From assembly GCA_024811115.1 (NCBI GenBank), contig JAKOGH010000030.1, forward strand, positions 124,001 to 188,000: a stretch of DNA of 64,000 nucleotides, in the 5' to 3' direction. Both the position numbers and the translations under genes were made by a program. This document shows, in pieces, positions 21,804 through 32,080 of this stretch (positions within the stretch are counted from its first letter, which is position 1; each line of letters opens with the position of its first letter). The notes beneath the pieces were generated by a model. The model had not been told where the DNA came from and did not search any database. It saw only the letters and a list, made by a program, of their open reading frames with translations. Origin of the DNA: Terana coerulea (taxonomy: Eukaryota; Basidiomycota; Agaricomycetes; Polyporales; Phanerochaetaceae).

Positions 21804-24800
21804 TTAACGGCTCTTCCTCGAGAACTTTGACAGCATGCGCTTCGCCCGGCTGTACTCCTCGTCCTCGTCCTCGCTCGAGTCGTGCCACCTGTCGTTGTCG
21901 ACCGGCTCCCGTATGCGGCTGTTCCATCCACGGCCTTGCGACGGAGTGCCGGCGTCCCTCGTTGTGGGGCGAGGACCACGGCTCAAACCGCCGCCTACCG
22001 GGCGACTCGTCCGTTTCGTCGAACGCGGGCGGCGTCGCGGAGAACGTCGGCGGGAGCGACATACGCACGCTCTTCCGGCGCACTGTGCCGCCTGTAGTCG
22101 TCGCGCTGCTCGACGAGGTGGACGTGGACTGCGAAACGTCGCTGCCGGCTTGGGTGTGGTTGCCCGGTGCATCTTGCACTTTCGCAGGCAGGGGCGGTGG
22201 CAGGAGCATCGGCGTGCTGAAGGTCTGTACCGGCGTGGGTGTCTCTTCGCGCTCAGGCTCGTCAAAGCGCTCCTGCGTGGTCTCGTACGATGACACCGAC
22301 GAGGCATCATCCTCATAAATAGTAGAGACCCGCTTGCCCGATGCAGCCCGTGCTTCATCTTTGGATGGTAAGGGCGGTGACGAGATCCGTAGAGGCGAGA
22401 CAGAACCTGAAGAGGAACCGCTGGGGAAAGTGGGTGGAGACAGTGACGTGAGAGATAACCGAGGCGACGGCGATCGGCTTGAGCCGCGCATTGCAGAGCG
22501 GAGAGGTTTCAGGTCCGGCGACGGGTGGTGTATGATAGGGATGTCGGGAGGGGGCGCAGACGGCGTCAGGGGCACAGAACGCTCGCTGGGCTCCCTGTCG
22601 ATCCGCGGCGAGCCAGTTTCCTCACGTTGGCCCTGCGAAGCAGCCGTTGAGGCCGCATGGGCTTCCTCGCGCTCGAGTTGCTCGCTGATGGGTGGCGGAG
22701 CCTTCGGTAGGAAGAGCATGCTGCTTGGGTCCTGCTTCGCCGCATGCTCTCTGTTCTGCTTGGCGACGCCTTCGACGATGCTCATGAGGCTGGCTTCACC
22801 GTTTGCTCGCCTTGACGAAGGATATGCCGAAGATGAGGAAGATTTCTTGTGGCTTTTCGAAGGGAGGGCTTCGGATTTCGGTCTAGGACTCGAGGCATCC
22901 AGGGACGACGTGCGCTTGTGACCTTGGTTCAAGCTGTGGCGATGTGAGGACGCAGCAGCCGGATGGATTGTTGCAGACTGATACAAGGCAGGTGCCGAAG
23001 CCGCACTTGTGATAGACTGCTTTGATAACGAAGAGTTGCGCGACAGCGAAACCTCTGTAGGTAAAGTGGCAGACAGGAGTCCATTCGGCTTCTTGCTCTT
23101 CGGAGTCGTCGGCGACTCCCTGTCTTGTGAGATATGCAGCACCTCGACGTCTCTGGCCTTCTTGCCTGGAGGAGCAGAGCCATTCGGAAGCGAGGTCGAA
23201 GGGGTGATCGTAGAGTTCTTTGACAGCTTGTACTCAGACCGAGCCTTCTTGCCTTTCACCGTGCTGCCCTTCGTCGCGCTATCACTCGCCCAGCCTTTCT
23301 CCTCCACAACACTAGCCGAAGCCTGTGGTGGACCTTGCACGGTATTCCGCTTCGTAGGTCGTTTCTTCAGCCGCTGTGCGCTAGCCGAAGCTCCGGGCAT
23401 TGAGCCTACACCAGTCGATATCGGGTCTGCAGGGAGCTGACGAGGGTAGGCGGAGGGCAGCTCTTCATCTGAACTGTCCCTTCTCTTCCCCAGATGCTTG
23501 TCCGTGCGGGTTTTCCAACGGGACCCAGACGCGGCAGAGAGGGACTGTGAATACTGTGGCTCTCCATCCGAGCCGGCGTTTGAGGCCTTGTCCTTGTGGC
23601 CGAAGAAGGCAGCGATGCTCCCGAATACGGACGACGTCGAGCTCTGCCGTTGCCTCGGCTTTGACTTGGTGACAATCTGGCTAGCGGAGGCGGAAGTCGG
23701 AAAGCGTGCGGCAAAGCGGACTTCGTTGGCAGTGTCAGGCGTCCAGCGGGCCGCAGACGTAGACGTTCCTTTGCGATTGTTCTTGGTAGGAGGGGGTACT
23801 TGCTCCGAGCCTTCGTGGTTGCAAATCGCTCGTTTTCACGTACATCGTACTGGCCAGACTCTGAATCATTGTCACTGCTTCCGCCTTGCTCTTGCAGGTC
23901 TGCATGGGGGCTCCGAGCTGCAGCTCCGTTAGGGAGCGTATGCTCAGAGATCGAATGTGCTGGGGGTATTTGGAGGGTATATGGCCGCGACGGTGCGGAA
24001 GGAATGTCAGGTATATGCGTGTCCTGCGACGCGGATTGTGAAGGGCCTAGAGAAGATAGATCGGATTGCCCGCTGTCGGGAAGTGGTTTATTGTAAGGCA
24101 GCTGCGACGCCGGATACGCTGCAATCTTATCAACATACGTCGCATCCAGAGAGTAGGAGACACTCACCGTGTCCATTCGAGCCGTTCGGGTTCTCGAGGG
24201 TCTGTAAAGCCCTGAGTCCTTCTTTGCCCATCTCACCCCACTGCCACCCGCATTCTACCAGCGCCTTGCACCTCGCTTGCAGTCCGGTCCTCACGGCGGC
24301 GGTGCGCATGGTGTCCAGCTCGTGCTCCTTCGCAGCAAGGTGGGCTTCGCATGCTTGAAGCTGACTCTGTGCGGCTGCTAGCTTAGAGCCAATTTGGACT
24401 TCGTGTTTCACGACGCTGAGAGACGTGGACGAGCCCGACGTCGCTAGCAGCGCGTCACGCGTAGGCTTCTGGTTCTTCGAGACCTTTATGAGGCGTGTCA
24501 CCCTATCAGGAGTGTTTAGCCTAGAGCAATGGAATACCGCTCTGAAATGAACTCACAAAATCTCCCGGTCTCGCATCACGTTCCCAACTTCCTCTTCCAA
24601 GTCTTTCAGCGTCTTGAGCTGCTCCTGCCATACGTCTAGTGACGCGGCATATTTCCTGAGACCTTCATCCGCTCCGGCAAATGCACCCGCTACTTGGATG
24701 ACAATCTGCGAGGTAGGTGGAGCTGAAGCGGACGCGTATGCGGAAAAGGACGCTAGGGATGATTGAGAGAGGTCGAGGAGGGTTGAGAGCTGTTTTGAGT

Positions 24801-24861
24801 AATCTTTCTCGTGCGAGAGAAGATTAATAAGTAAACGCGAGTCTGACGGTCTGTGAACCAT
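21804..24861 (-). CDS. BAR-like protein with long disordered Ser-rich tail
   Basis: The N-terminal ~210 residues are helical and charged (LLINLLSHEKDYSKQLSTLL; KTLKDLEEEVGNVMRDREIL; TRLIKVSKNQKPTRDALL; QLQACEAHLAAKEHELDTMR), the texture of a BAR-type membrane-curvature domain. My best guess is an Ivy1-like relative; this is inference. The middle and C-terminal ~800 residues are Ser/Pro-rich and contain SSTSSVFGSIAAFFGHKDK. Introns join REIL to TRLIKV (near 24550-24500) and NGH to AYPASQ (near 24173-24128). Two places do not join cleanly: near 23810, and near 21900-21960. At the latter, the more protein-like ending (HDSSEDEDEEYSRAKRM...RKSR, stop 21804) lies in a different frame from the preceding text, whose own frame stops at 21757. 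The start at 24861 is the first in-frame Met; an upstream exon is possible. Confidence 0.65.
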
Positions 24862-25130
24862 TCGAGGTTGCAGTGTATGTGGTAACGGCCGTTAGAGAGG
24901 CATTCGGAGAGGGAAGGGTGGTGGAAGAAAGCAATGAGGTCACCGTGGTCCGTAGTCCGCGAAGGATCGGGGTGTAACGAACTGCTTTGAATGAAAGTAA
25001 GTAAGCTCCTGGGTCTTACTGACCAAGTCACAATCATTTCGAAGCAAGGCTTCAAACAGCTTCAAAGCGCTTCACAACCTCCCTGCGCTTGTTTCCTAAC
25101 GTCCATCTCCTCTACCGTAGTTTCTCAGCG
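24862..25130. promoter_or_regulatory. Divergent promoter between BAR-like gene and DIB1
   Basis: Only about 270 bases separate the two start codons, so regulatory sequences are probably shared. No specific operator recognised. Confidence 0.4.
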
Positions 25131-25853
25131 ATGTCGTATTTCCTGCCCCACCTTCCTTCTGGCTGGCACGTTGATGAAGCCATCAAATCCGAGGAAGATC
25201 GTGTCGTTGTCATCCGCTTTGGCCACGACTGGGACTCCCAATGCATGACTATGGATGAGACCCTGTACGGTGTGGCAGAGAAGGTCCAGAACTTTGCTGT
25301 GATCTACCTTTGCGACATCACAGAGGTTCCGGACTTCAACAAGGTGCGCAGAATCCGTGCTTTTAGGTCAACGCTGAGGTTAACTTGCGATGGTGTCACC
25401 TGGCAGATGTATGAGTTGTACGATCCCTGCACGGTGATGTTTTTCTACCGGTATGTCGTAGCAATCCCTTCATCTAGACCTGCATGTCGAATTATAATAC
25501 TCCCAGGAATAAGCACATCATGATAGATCTTGGCACGGGTAACAACAATAAAATGTACGCACTTTCTACTGCATCTGCATACATCTCATACTGACGTGCC
25601 TCGCTTTTGAACTAGAAACTGGGCAATGGATAACAAGCAAGAGGTATGAAACGAGCTGTACGTTATAAATGACAGCTGACGATAATTTACAGCTCATTGA
25701 CATTATCGAAACGGTCTACCGAGGCGCCTCCAAAGGTCGCGGTCTTGTAGTTTCACCCAAAGGTCAAATTTCTTCATCTTCCCCACCCCAATTTCTGTTT
25801 GCTGACATTTCTTGGCTTACCTGTCAGACTACTCAACAAGATACCGCTACTAG
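25131..25853 (+). CDS. DIB1: U4/U6.U5 tri-snRNP protein Dib1/Dim1 (thioredoxin-fold)
   Basis: Core spliceosome component that blocks premature activation of the B complex. The protein is about 142 residues, the normal length, and nearly invariant in sequence: MSYFLPHLPSGWHVDEAI, EEDRVVVIRFGHDWD, the MDETLYGVAEKVQNFAVIYL segment, then MYELYDPCTVMFFYRNKHIM, NNNKINWAMDNKQELIDIIE and the end PKDYSTRYRY. Five short introns interrupt it (after FNK, inside FYR/NKH, after NNNK, after KQE, and before DYSTRYRY). All have GT-AG borders and correct phase. The ATG at 25131 matches the universal start. Confidence 0.97.
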
Positions 25854-26447
25854 TTCTCGTTTCTCATACCTCCACCTTTCTTCCACCCGGCCTTTCACGG
25901 CCTGTGCACCTCATTCCTCTCTTTCCTGTTGTTGCCAGACTCACGTAGTATACTATGAATGTGCACCGTGATCTTGCCTGTATTTTGGACTCAACTTCTG
26001 CTCCTTTCCTGTGCAATATGCTGCGACATGGTGATGAATATACTCTGTCACGAACGAAGATTAGATTAGATTGAATGTGGCGGATCACTCGTAGCGGATC
26101 AGCGCATTGTTTGGCAGTAGCCTCCGATCCTAACAAAGCCGGCAACTGCGGCGCGGTGGCCTACCAGCTTCCGTGGATTATCGGATACGAACCGTGCAAG
26201 GGATGTCTACGACCAAACGCTCTGTTTATAGAGGATCCGAGCAAGCATAGACCTTGCAAGGTGGCTCAAATCTGCATTGGTCAAATACCCCGCCTGAGAA
26301 CCGAATTCACGCCCTGTGCGCCCGGTTTATAGCCATGGCCGACACCGAGCTCGGGATCTCCCACACTCCTTGGCTCATACCGTCATCCTCCCCTAGCCTC
26401 CACGTCTCCTATTTCCCAACGACAACAGTCTCTGAAGACCAAGCACG

Positions 26448-27242
26448 ATGTCGGACCCCGTCGCGGACAAGTCTACCTTCCTGTGCATGTACATGTCGGG
26501 GCACCCCGACACGCTGGTGTCATACGTTCGGCATTGGGGCAATGTGAAAGAGATTGTGGCGAGCGCAAAGATGACTGGCATTGACACCAAGGTACGTGGC
26601 ATGGTGTACAATGCGGAGTGAAGGCTCACGGCGAGGCAGGGCATGTCGCTGGCGTATACGACCAAAGCGGGAGAGAATAAGCAAGTGCGCGTCACGTTCA
26701 GCCCACCGTTGTCTGGGTATGACGAGGTGAAGCCGCGCTTGATGAATATGAAAGCTGAAGCGGAGGAGTCTTTGGGCATGGTACGTTCGCATGCTTTCAC
26801 ACCAAGGCCCACCGTCTCAGAACACAACGCCCGTGTAGACCAAAGCCCCGCAAATTGCAGACTTTCGCGTTCCACCCGACAGTTGGAAGACCGTAATATT
26901 GGTTGGTGCGCTGGTGTATACGACATTCGCACCAGGGCCTTCATCGCCGTCATATAACCCCGCTTTCGCCCTGGCGAGCGCAATCCGCGAAGCACTGCCC
27001 AACGGATGGCTGAAGGGCATCTGGATCGTCATGATTGGGATTCATGTGCTTGAGGTCCTTTACACGCTTCGTTTGGTTCGCAAGCATCAGACTCCGTTCC
27101 CAGCTGCTGTGAGTGCATTCCCTTCCGCCCAGAATGACAGATGCTGAGCAGCTCGCAGGTCCTGTACATTCTCTTCACTCTCACAATCGGGTTCCCCACC
27201 TTTATGGATTTCCCGCAGGCGCGTACAAGCCGCGAGAATTGA
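26448..27242 (+). CDS. DUF2470 - DUF4499 integral membrane protein
   Basis: The N-terminal half (HPDTLVSYVRHWGNV, MTGIDTKGMSLAYTT, VRVTFSPPLSGYDEV) resembles DUF2470, the small domain found at the C-terminus of heme-oxygenase-like/PNPOx-fold proteins. The C-terminal half has four hydrophobic stretches (TVILVGALVYTTFAPG; GIWIVMIGIHVLEVLYTL; VLYILFTLTIGFPTFMDF) and resembles DUF4499. Introns after GIDTK, after ESLGM and after PFPAA join in frame, giving about 205 residues. This pairing is known in fungi, function unclear. A possible heme/flavin link is inference only. Confidence 0.75.
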
Positions 27243-27373
27243 CAGTATTATGAAGGGCAAATGATTCTAATCATATCTTCAGCCACCCAACTTTCAGGTG
27301 AAAAGTGGACAAATATATCAGGCATTTACGCTTTCTCTGTAATTAATGTAGTTCGAATATCGCATGTCCTAGA

Positions 27374-29884
27374 TTATGCTGCCAGTGCAGGCATGTCCGG
27401 CATAAGCTCCTCGGCCGTAACGCGTGTCGCTGTATACCTCCGATGGGTCTTCTTTGCATACTGCAGCAGAAGCACCAACGATGTCGGGGTCATGCCTTCC
27501 ATGCGCTTCGCTGCGCCCTAAAACACATCGTGTCAGCTCACTCGCAAATTTAGCCTAACAGACTGGAGCACTCACGATGCTGGTAGGCCGCACCTTAGCG
27601 AGCCGCTCCATCACCTCTGAGCTCAGGCCGTGGATGACGTGGTAGTCGATGTTCGGGTCTAGCACGAGGCTCTCGTCCGCCATGAACGCACGGACGTCTG
27701 CTTCTTGTCGCAAGACGTGTGCAGCGTATTGGGCTTCGATGTGGACTCGCTGGAGCAGTGCGGGATCGAGCTTCGCTAGCGCTGGAACAGCGTCGTAAAG
27801 GGCCTCTGGCGTCGCGTCGGGGTAACGTAGCATGTCAAATGCGCTGGAGCGAGGTTTCAATTGGGCTTTCGAGAAGAGAAGATAGACGTACCTCCGGCGA
27901 ACGCCGTCGTTGGCAACTTTGAAGCTGTATTTGCTCCAGCCCTGAGGAAAGTGCGTAGCCGTCTTGAGCATGTCCACGACTCGAGCCAGCTCACTCCGCA
28001 CGCCGAGGAAGTGCGTCCACCTGAAATCGCCTACGGCTCCGATGGACCGTCCTGTAGAGACGTAAACATGTCATAGGTTACTCCAGCAGGAAGCTTGCGC
28101 ACCTTTCTCCGTGAGCCGTAAGTCAGCATTGTCACTCCGTATAGTCATCCTATACTCTGAGCGAGAGGTGAACATGCGGTCTGTGATACCATGAGCGTCA
28201 GCGAACTGCAAATAAAGCTGAGGTGGTAAGACATACAAGGCTCTTCTGCGCCCTTTACAATAAGGTCGTCAATCATCACTCCCACGTAGCCGTCTGCGCG
28301 TGACAAAACTAGTGGCGGCCGAGACTGAGCAGCGAGGCCTGCGTTAATGCCAGCGATGACTCCCTGTGCAGCAGCCTCCTCATATCCAGTCGTGCCTGTT
28401 GATGTCGGGGTCAGCAAAATTGGTATAAATGCTCTACATAGTTCACATCCTCTCACCGTTGATTTGACCGGCCATGAATAGCCCGTTGATACGCTTCGTC
28501 TCCAAGGTCGCTTTGAGCTCTCTCGCATCTACATGGTCGTACTCCACGCCGTACGCAGGTCTTACAATCTCTGCATTCTCTAGGCCCGGAATAGTCCGGT
28601 ACAGGAGCTCCTGCACATCCTCAGGCATGCTACATGACAGTCCATTAGGGTATATAAGATCTACCACCAGACATCACTTCAGCACATGCGTCAAGGCAAA
28701 GAGAGCATCGTCGTACCGGAGTCATATCCCTCTGGTTCGAGCCAGACTACGTGTGCATTTTTCTGCGGGAAACGTTTGATTTTTGATTCTAGTGACGGGC
28801 AATACCGCGGACCCTTCTTCGTCTCTTGAATGTGTACCGCCCGATGCATATTATCACGAATAACCTGATGAGTCTCTTCGTTCGTGAACGTTTTATAGCA
28901 CGCCAGCTGATTGTGCTGCAATGCAACCATGAGAAACTATTTACACGGAGCCCATAGATGAACCTACCGCATTGTCCACAGTACGATTCGTAAAACTGAA
29001 CGGCTGGGGCGCTACATCGCCGAGCTGTTCTTCCAGAGCCGGATGATCAAAGTTCACTGTTTGCATCCTAAGCCGTGCAGGGGTGCCAGTCTGCAGCCGC
29101 CCGAGCTTAAAGCCCGCGGAACGCAATGATCCAGAGAGACCGACGGCAGGATCTTCACCCATACGTCCTGCAGGGAAGGTTTTCATCCCAATGTGGATCT
29201 CGCCTGAGAGGAAAGTGCCCGTGCAGATGACCGCCTGAGAGCAGCGCACAACCTCGCCGGACGCGAGCCTGACGCCGCTGACGGTGCCCCATGTGCCGTC
29301 GGATGCGGTGTGGTCGAAAATGAGGTCGTGGACGCTGCCGGCACGGATATCGAGGTTGGGGTAGTTGTGCAGGATCTCTTGCATGTTGCGCTTGTACAGC
29401 TTCCTGTCTATTTGCGCACGGGGTCCCCATACGGCGGCGCCCTTGGGTCGGTTCAACATGTGGAACTGTACGCCTGCTTTGTCTACAATAACATGATTTC
29501 AGTGGTTGCTGAAAACGGGAGTAGCATTGTTGCGCACCGGTAACGCGTCCCATAACACCATCCAAAGCATCCACCTCCCGCACCAGCGTGCCTTTGCCCA
29601 CCCCGCCTATCGAGGGATTACATGACAGCTCTCCGATAGTATCGAGCTTCTGAGTGAGCAATACGGTTCTTGCGCCAGTACGTGCTGCTCCCGCAGCTGC
29701 CTCACATCCTGCGTGGCCTCCACCAATAACGACAACTGACAAGACCGGTCAGACCTCCAGTTGCTTATGGCTGTGAAGTAGTAGACTCACCGTCGTAAGC
29801 GTTTGAGCCTGAGGCTACTGACGCATACTGCCGTAGAGCCTTGTATAGGTACTCTTGCCCAAATCTTCTCACACCATTCAACAT
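27374..29884 (-). CDS. MTO1: Mitochondrial tRNA U34 modification enzyme MTO1/GidA (MnmG family)
   Basis: FAD-dependent enzyme that, with the GTPase Mss1, makes 5-carboxymethylaminomethyl-type wobble uridines in mitochondrial tRNAs. The N-terminal exon ([20 protein letters not shown]) is a basic, amphipathic targeting peptide, and the first intron joins AYD to [14 protein letters not shown], the FAD Rossmann motif. Other family landmarks are [62 protein letters not shown] and [16 protein letters not shown]. The helical tRNA-binding C-terminus ends [11 protein letters not shown]. Around nine introns can be joined in phase, including one at the end (TSI to GAAKRMEG). Length is about 650 residues, normal for the family. 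A Tc1-like element begins only about 140 bp upstream of the start codon. Confidence 0.95.
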
Positions 29885-30025
29885 TCTGCTCGCCCGACAC
29901 AACTAACTAACGTTTGGTCGTACAGTATGACGAATGACCATGCACGACTCGGACGCGGCGAGGTAGGGCAAATAGACGCCTAGTAGTCCTGGGCAGATGT
30001 CACGGCAAAAGTGCGGCCCGTATTA

Positions 30026-30123
30026 CAGTGCTTTGCATATGAAACCGGAAACGCCAGATTTTCTCGCCTTGTTTGTCCCGTACAAATAGAGCCTTATAAG
30101 GTAAGGGAACAGTCACAGGGCGT
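30026..30123 (+). repeat. Left 98-bp TIR of Tc1-like element
   Basis: Identical to the reverse complement of 30501..30598. Contains the palindrome CCTTATAAGG, which could fold within the arm. Confidence 0.9.
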
Positions 30124-30237
30124 TACTCTTCGTCATTTGGGCTTGGTCCGCTTGGACACGTGACGAACGCGTTGTAGAGTGTTCTGCTCGCTCGACTGCT
30201 TGTTCTACAAGCTATGTCACTCCATCTATTCGACAAA

Positions 30238-30406
30238 ATGCGCGAGCGCATCGTTGTTTAGCGCTACAAGCGCGGCAGAGATGTAGACGACATCACCGAG
30301 CCCGTTAGGCGCTCTAAGACCAGGGCTGTCTACGAGGTCCTACGACTTCATCGGGAGTTCAGTACAGCCATGAGTCCGCTCACGCTTCCTGGTGGCCGCT
30401 CGTGAA
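30238..30406 (+). pseudogene. Tc1-like transposase remnant (helix-turn-helix part)
   Basis: The frame reads MRERIVV, a TAG stop at 30259-30261, then RYKRGRDVDDITEPVRRSKT and VYEVLRLHREF. This is the N-terminal DNA-binding helix-turn-helix of Tc1-type transposases (an RERIV-x-Y-x-x-G start and an RS-x-TVYEVL recognition helix). It ends in a stop soon after LPGGRS. No DDE motif is present anywhere in the element. Clearly non-functional. Confidence 0.8.
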
Positions 30407-30500
30407 CTGGGCGCACATTGTGTTGCGTATTCGACTGTTCTCTGATGTATCACATATATTCCTCGTAATTACTGGCTTGTCACGCTCGCTGCTCACAATG

Positions 30501-30598
30501 ACGCCCTGTGACTGTTCCCTTACCTTATAAGGCTCTATTTGTACGGGACAAACAAGGCGAGAAAATCTGGCGTTTCCGGTTTCATATGCAAAGCACTG
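30501..30598 (-). repeat. Right 98-bp TIR of Tc1-like element
   Basis: Exact inverted copy of 30026..30123, followed by TA at 30599-30600. Confidence 0.9.
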
Positions 30599-30600
30599 TA

Positions 30601-32080
30601 ATACTTACAGTCGGCTGACTCTCCAGAGGCGCTCCTTGCCCAAAGGAGCGGAACACGTGATCCTCACGTGGCGCACGCGCCACACGTCCTCTCGAGTCTC
30701 GAGTCTTGCCCGGGCGCTTCACTCTTTTCTTTCCACGCAATCAGTCACTGGCTTCACTCTGGGCTCGGAACGCGTACGTACTCACTGGTGATATCCTTCG
30801 CGGCACATTCGAAGACGATGCGGTGCCGGCCCACGTTCCTGCCTCAGACGGCCCTGCGCTGTGAGTGCGTTCGCGTTGCTTCCTATACCAAGCGATTTAT
30901 GACATATAATCCCTCCCACAGAAAGCGGGCATCGGTCAATGGACTGGCTGCCCTCTGCACATGATGGACGATATGCCACGCGACTCAACGCAGCTGCCAA
31001 AACCCTCGGTTTCGTCCCGGATAAGATATAACTCGACCACCAGCAAGCAGCTAGCCTAGCACTACATCTTCGCGCGACCTGACGCAGGTACACGTAGGTC
31101 GGAGTGAAGCGATGCGGAAGACTGAGCCATATCAGTTGTGAAGGAGGTTGGTGAGTAGCGCCATGATGTGCACGACCTCACCGTATCTAACAGGCTGCTC
31201 AAGCAACCAGCGAAGGCAGAAGACACCGGCGTACATCGTCCTCACGCTTCTAGAGAACACAACGCAAAGATCGAGGACGAACTGTTGATGATATCTAGTG
31301 GCTTTTTGCTACACTTGTGCCGCAACGCGAACGTCTTGGACTACAAGAGTGGTCGCCGGCACCGCCATCAAAGTGCGTGCTTTGTAGTAGTCTACGGACA
31401 AATCCATCGGTGAGTGCATTCACTTCACAACCCTACCCTTTTTCTTATCAGCGGAACGCTTGAAAGGTCGTGCATGCGTTGAACGTCGCGATCGACGTTG
31501 TCTCCTCGGCCGAAATGGAATCCATAGTGCATCGTCTCCTGCTACGCGACTCCTTCTCTGACATCTACCAGTCGCTCTGATGCACCATGATGCGTCCCGG
31601 ACGCCAACCTCTTGACACTCGCCGACTTTGCGGGTTAGTGGCCTCTGCACCGTAATCGAATTGAACCATCCGACATACTAGTAACCTTACCCTGGCATGC
31701 ACATTGCACTACCGAGCACATTCGGCGTCGACTCATTTAATTCGCCACCTCCGCCACCATCCAAACTGATGACAGTCGCTTAGGGCTTTGAGCCGTGAAG
31801 TTTACTCGCGCAAGTACCGCGGCATGCCCAACGGCGCTCGATGGTTGCTGCTATCTCACGCGGCGGAGTCCCTTGCATTCTGAGCTGTCTATCTCTCCCT
31901 GCCTGTCGCCTACTCGGGCAACATCGCTGTCTTCGCTTCTCTCTGTAGCTGAGCTGTGGCCTCGTAGGTTTGTCACTGTCGCAGCTCTGAGCCCATGTCC
32001 TCTTCAAGTAACTCTACCTGCATGTATGATTCTGCATGTAGTTCTTTGCCAAACTGCTTGCCAAGGCCTCATATAATTCC
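30601..32080. other. Gene-poor region right of the Tc1-like element
   Basis: No supported gene. Composition is normal up to about 32,060, where the AT-rich island starts. Confidence 0.45.

Larger units (their letters stand above)
30026..30598 (+). mobile_element. Non-autonomous Tc1-like element (MITE), 573 bp, TA target duplication
   Basis: Perfect terminal inverted repeats of 98 bp (30026..30123 and 30501..30598) begin CAGTGCTTTGCATATGAAAC. They are flanked by TA at 30024-30025 and 30599-30600, the target duplication of the Tc1/mariner superfamily, whose ends commonly start CAGT. The interior keeps the 5' part of a transposase frame (see 30238..30406) and then jumps to unrelated sequence, so the DDE catalytic region has been deleted. 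Perfect TIRs suggest fairly recent movement, or gene conversion between ends. It lies between MTO1 and a gene-poor region. Confidence 0.88.
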
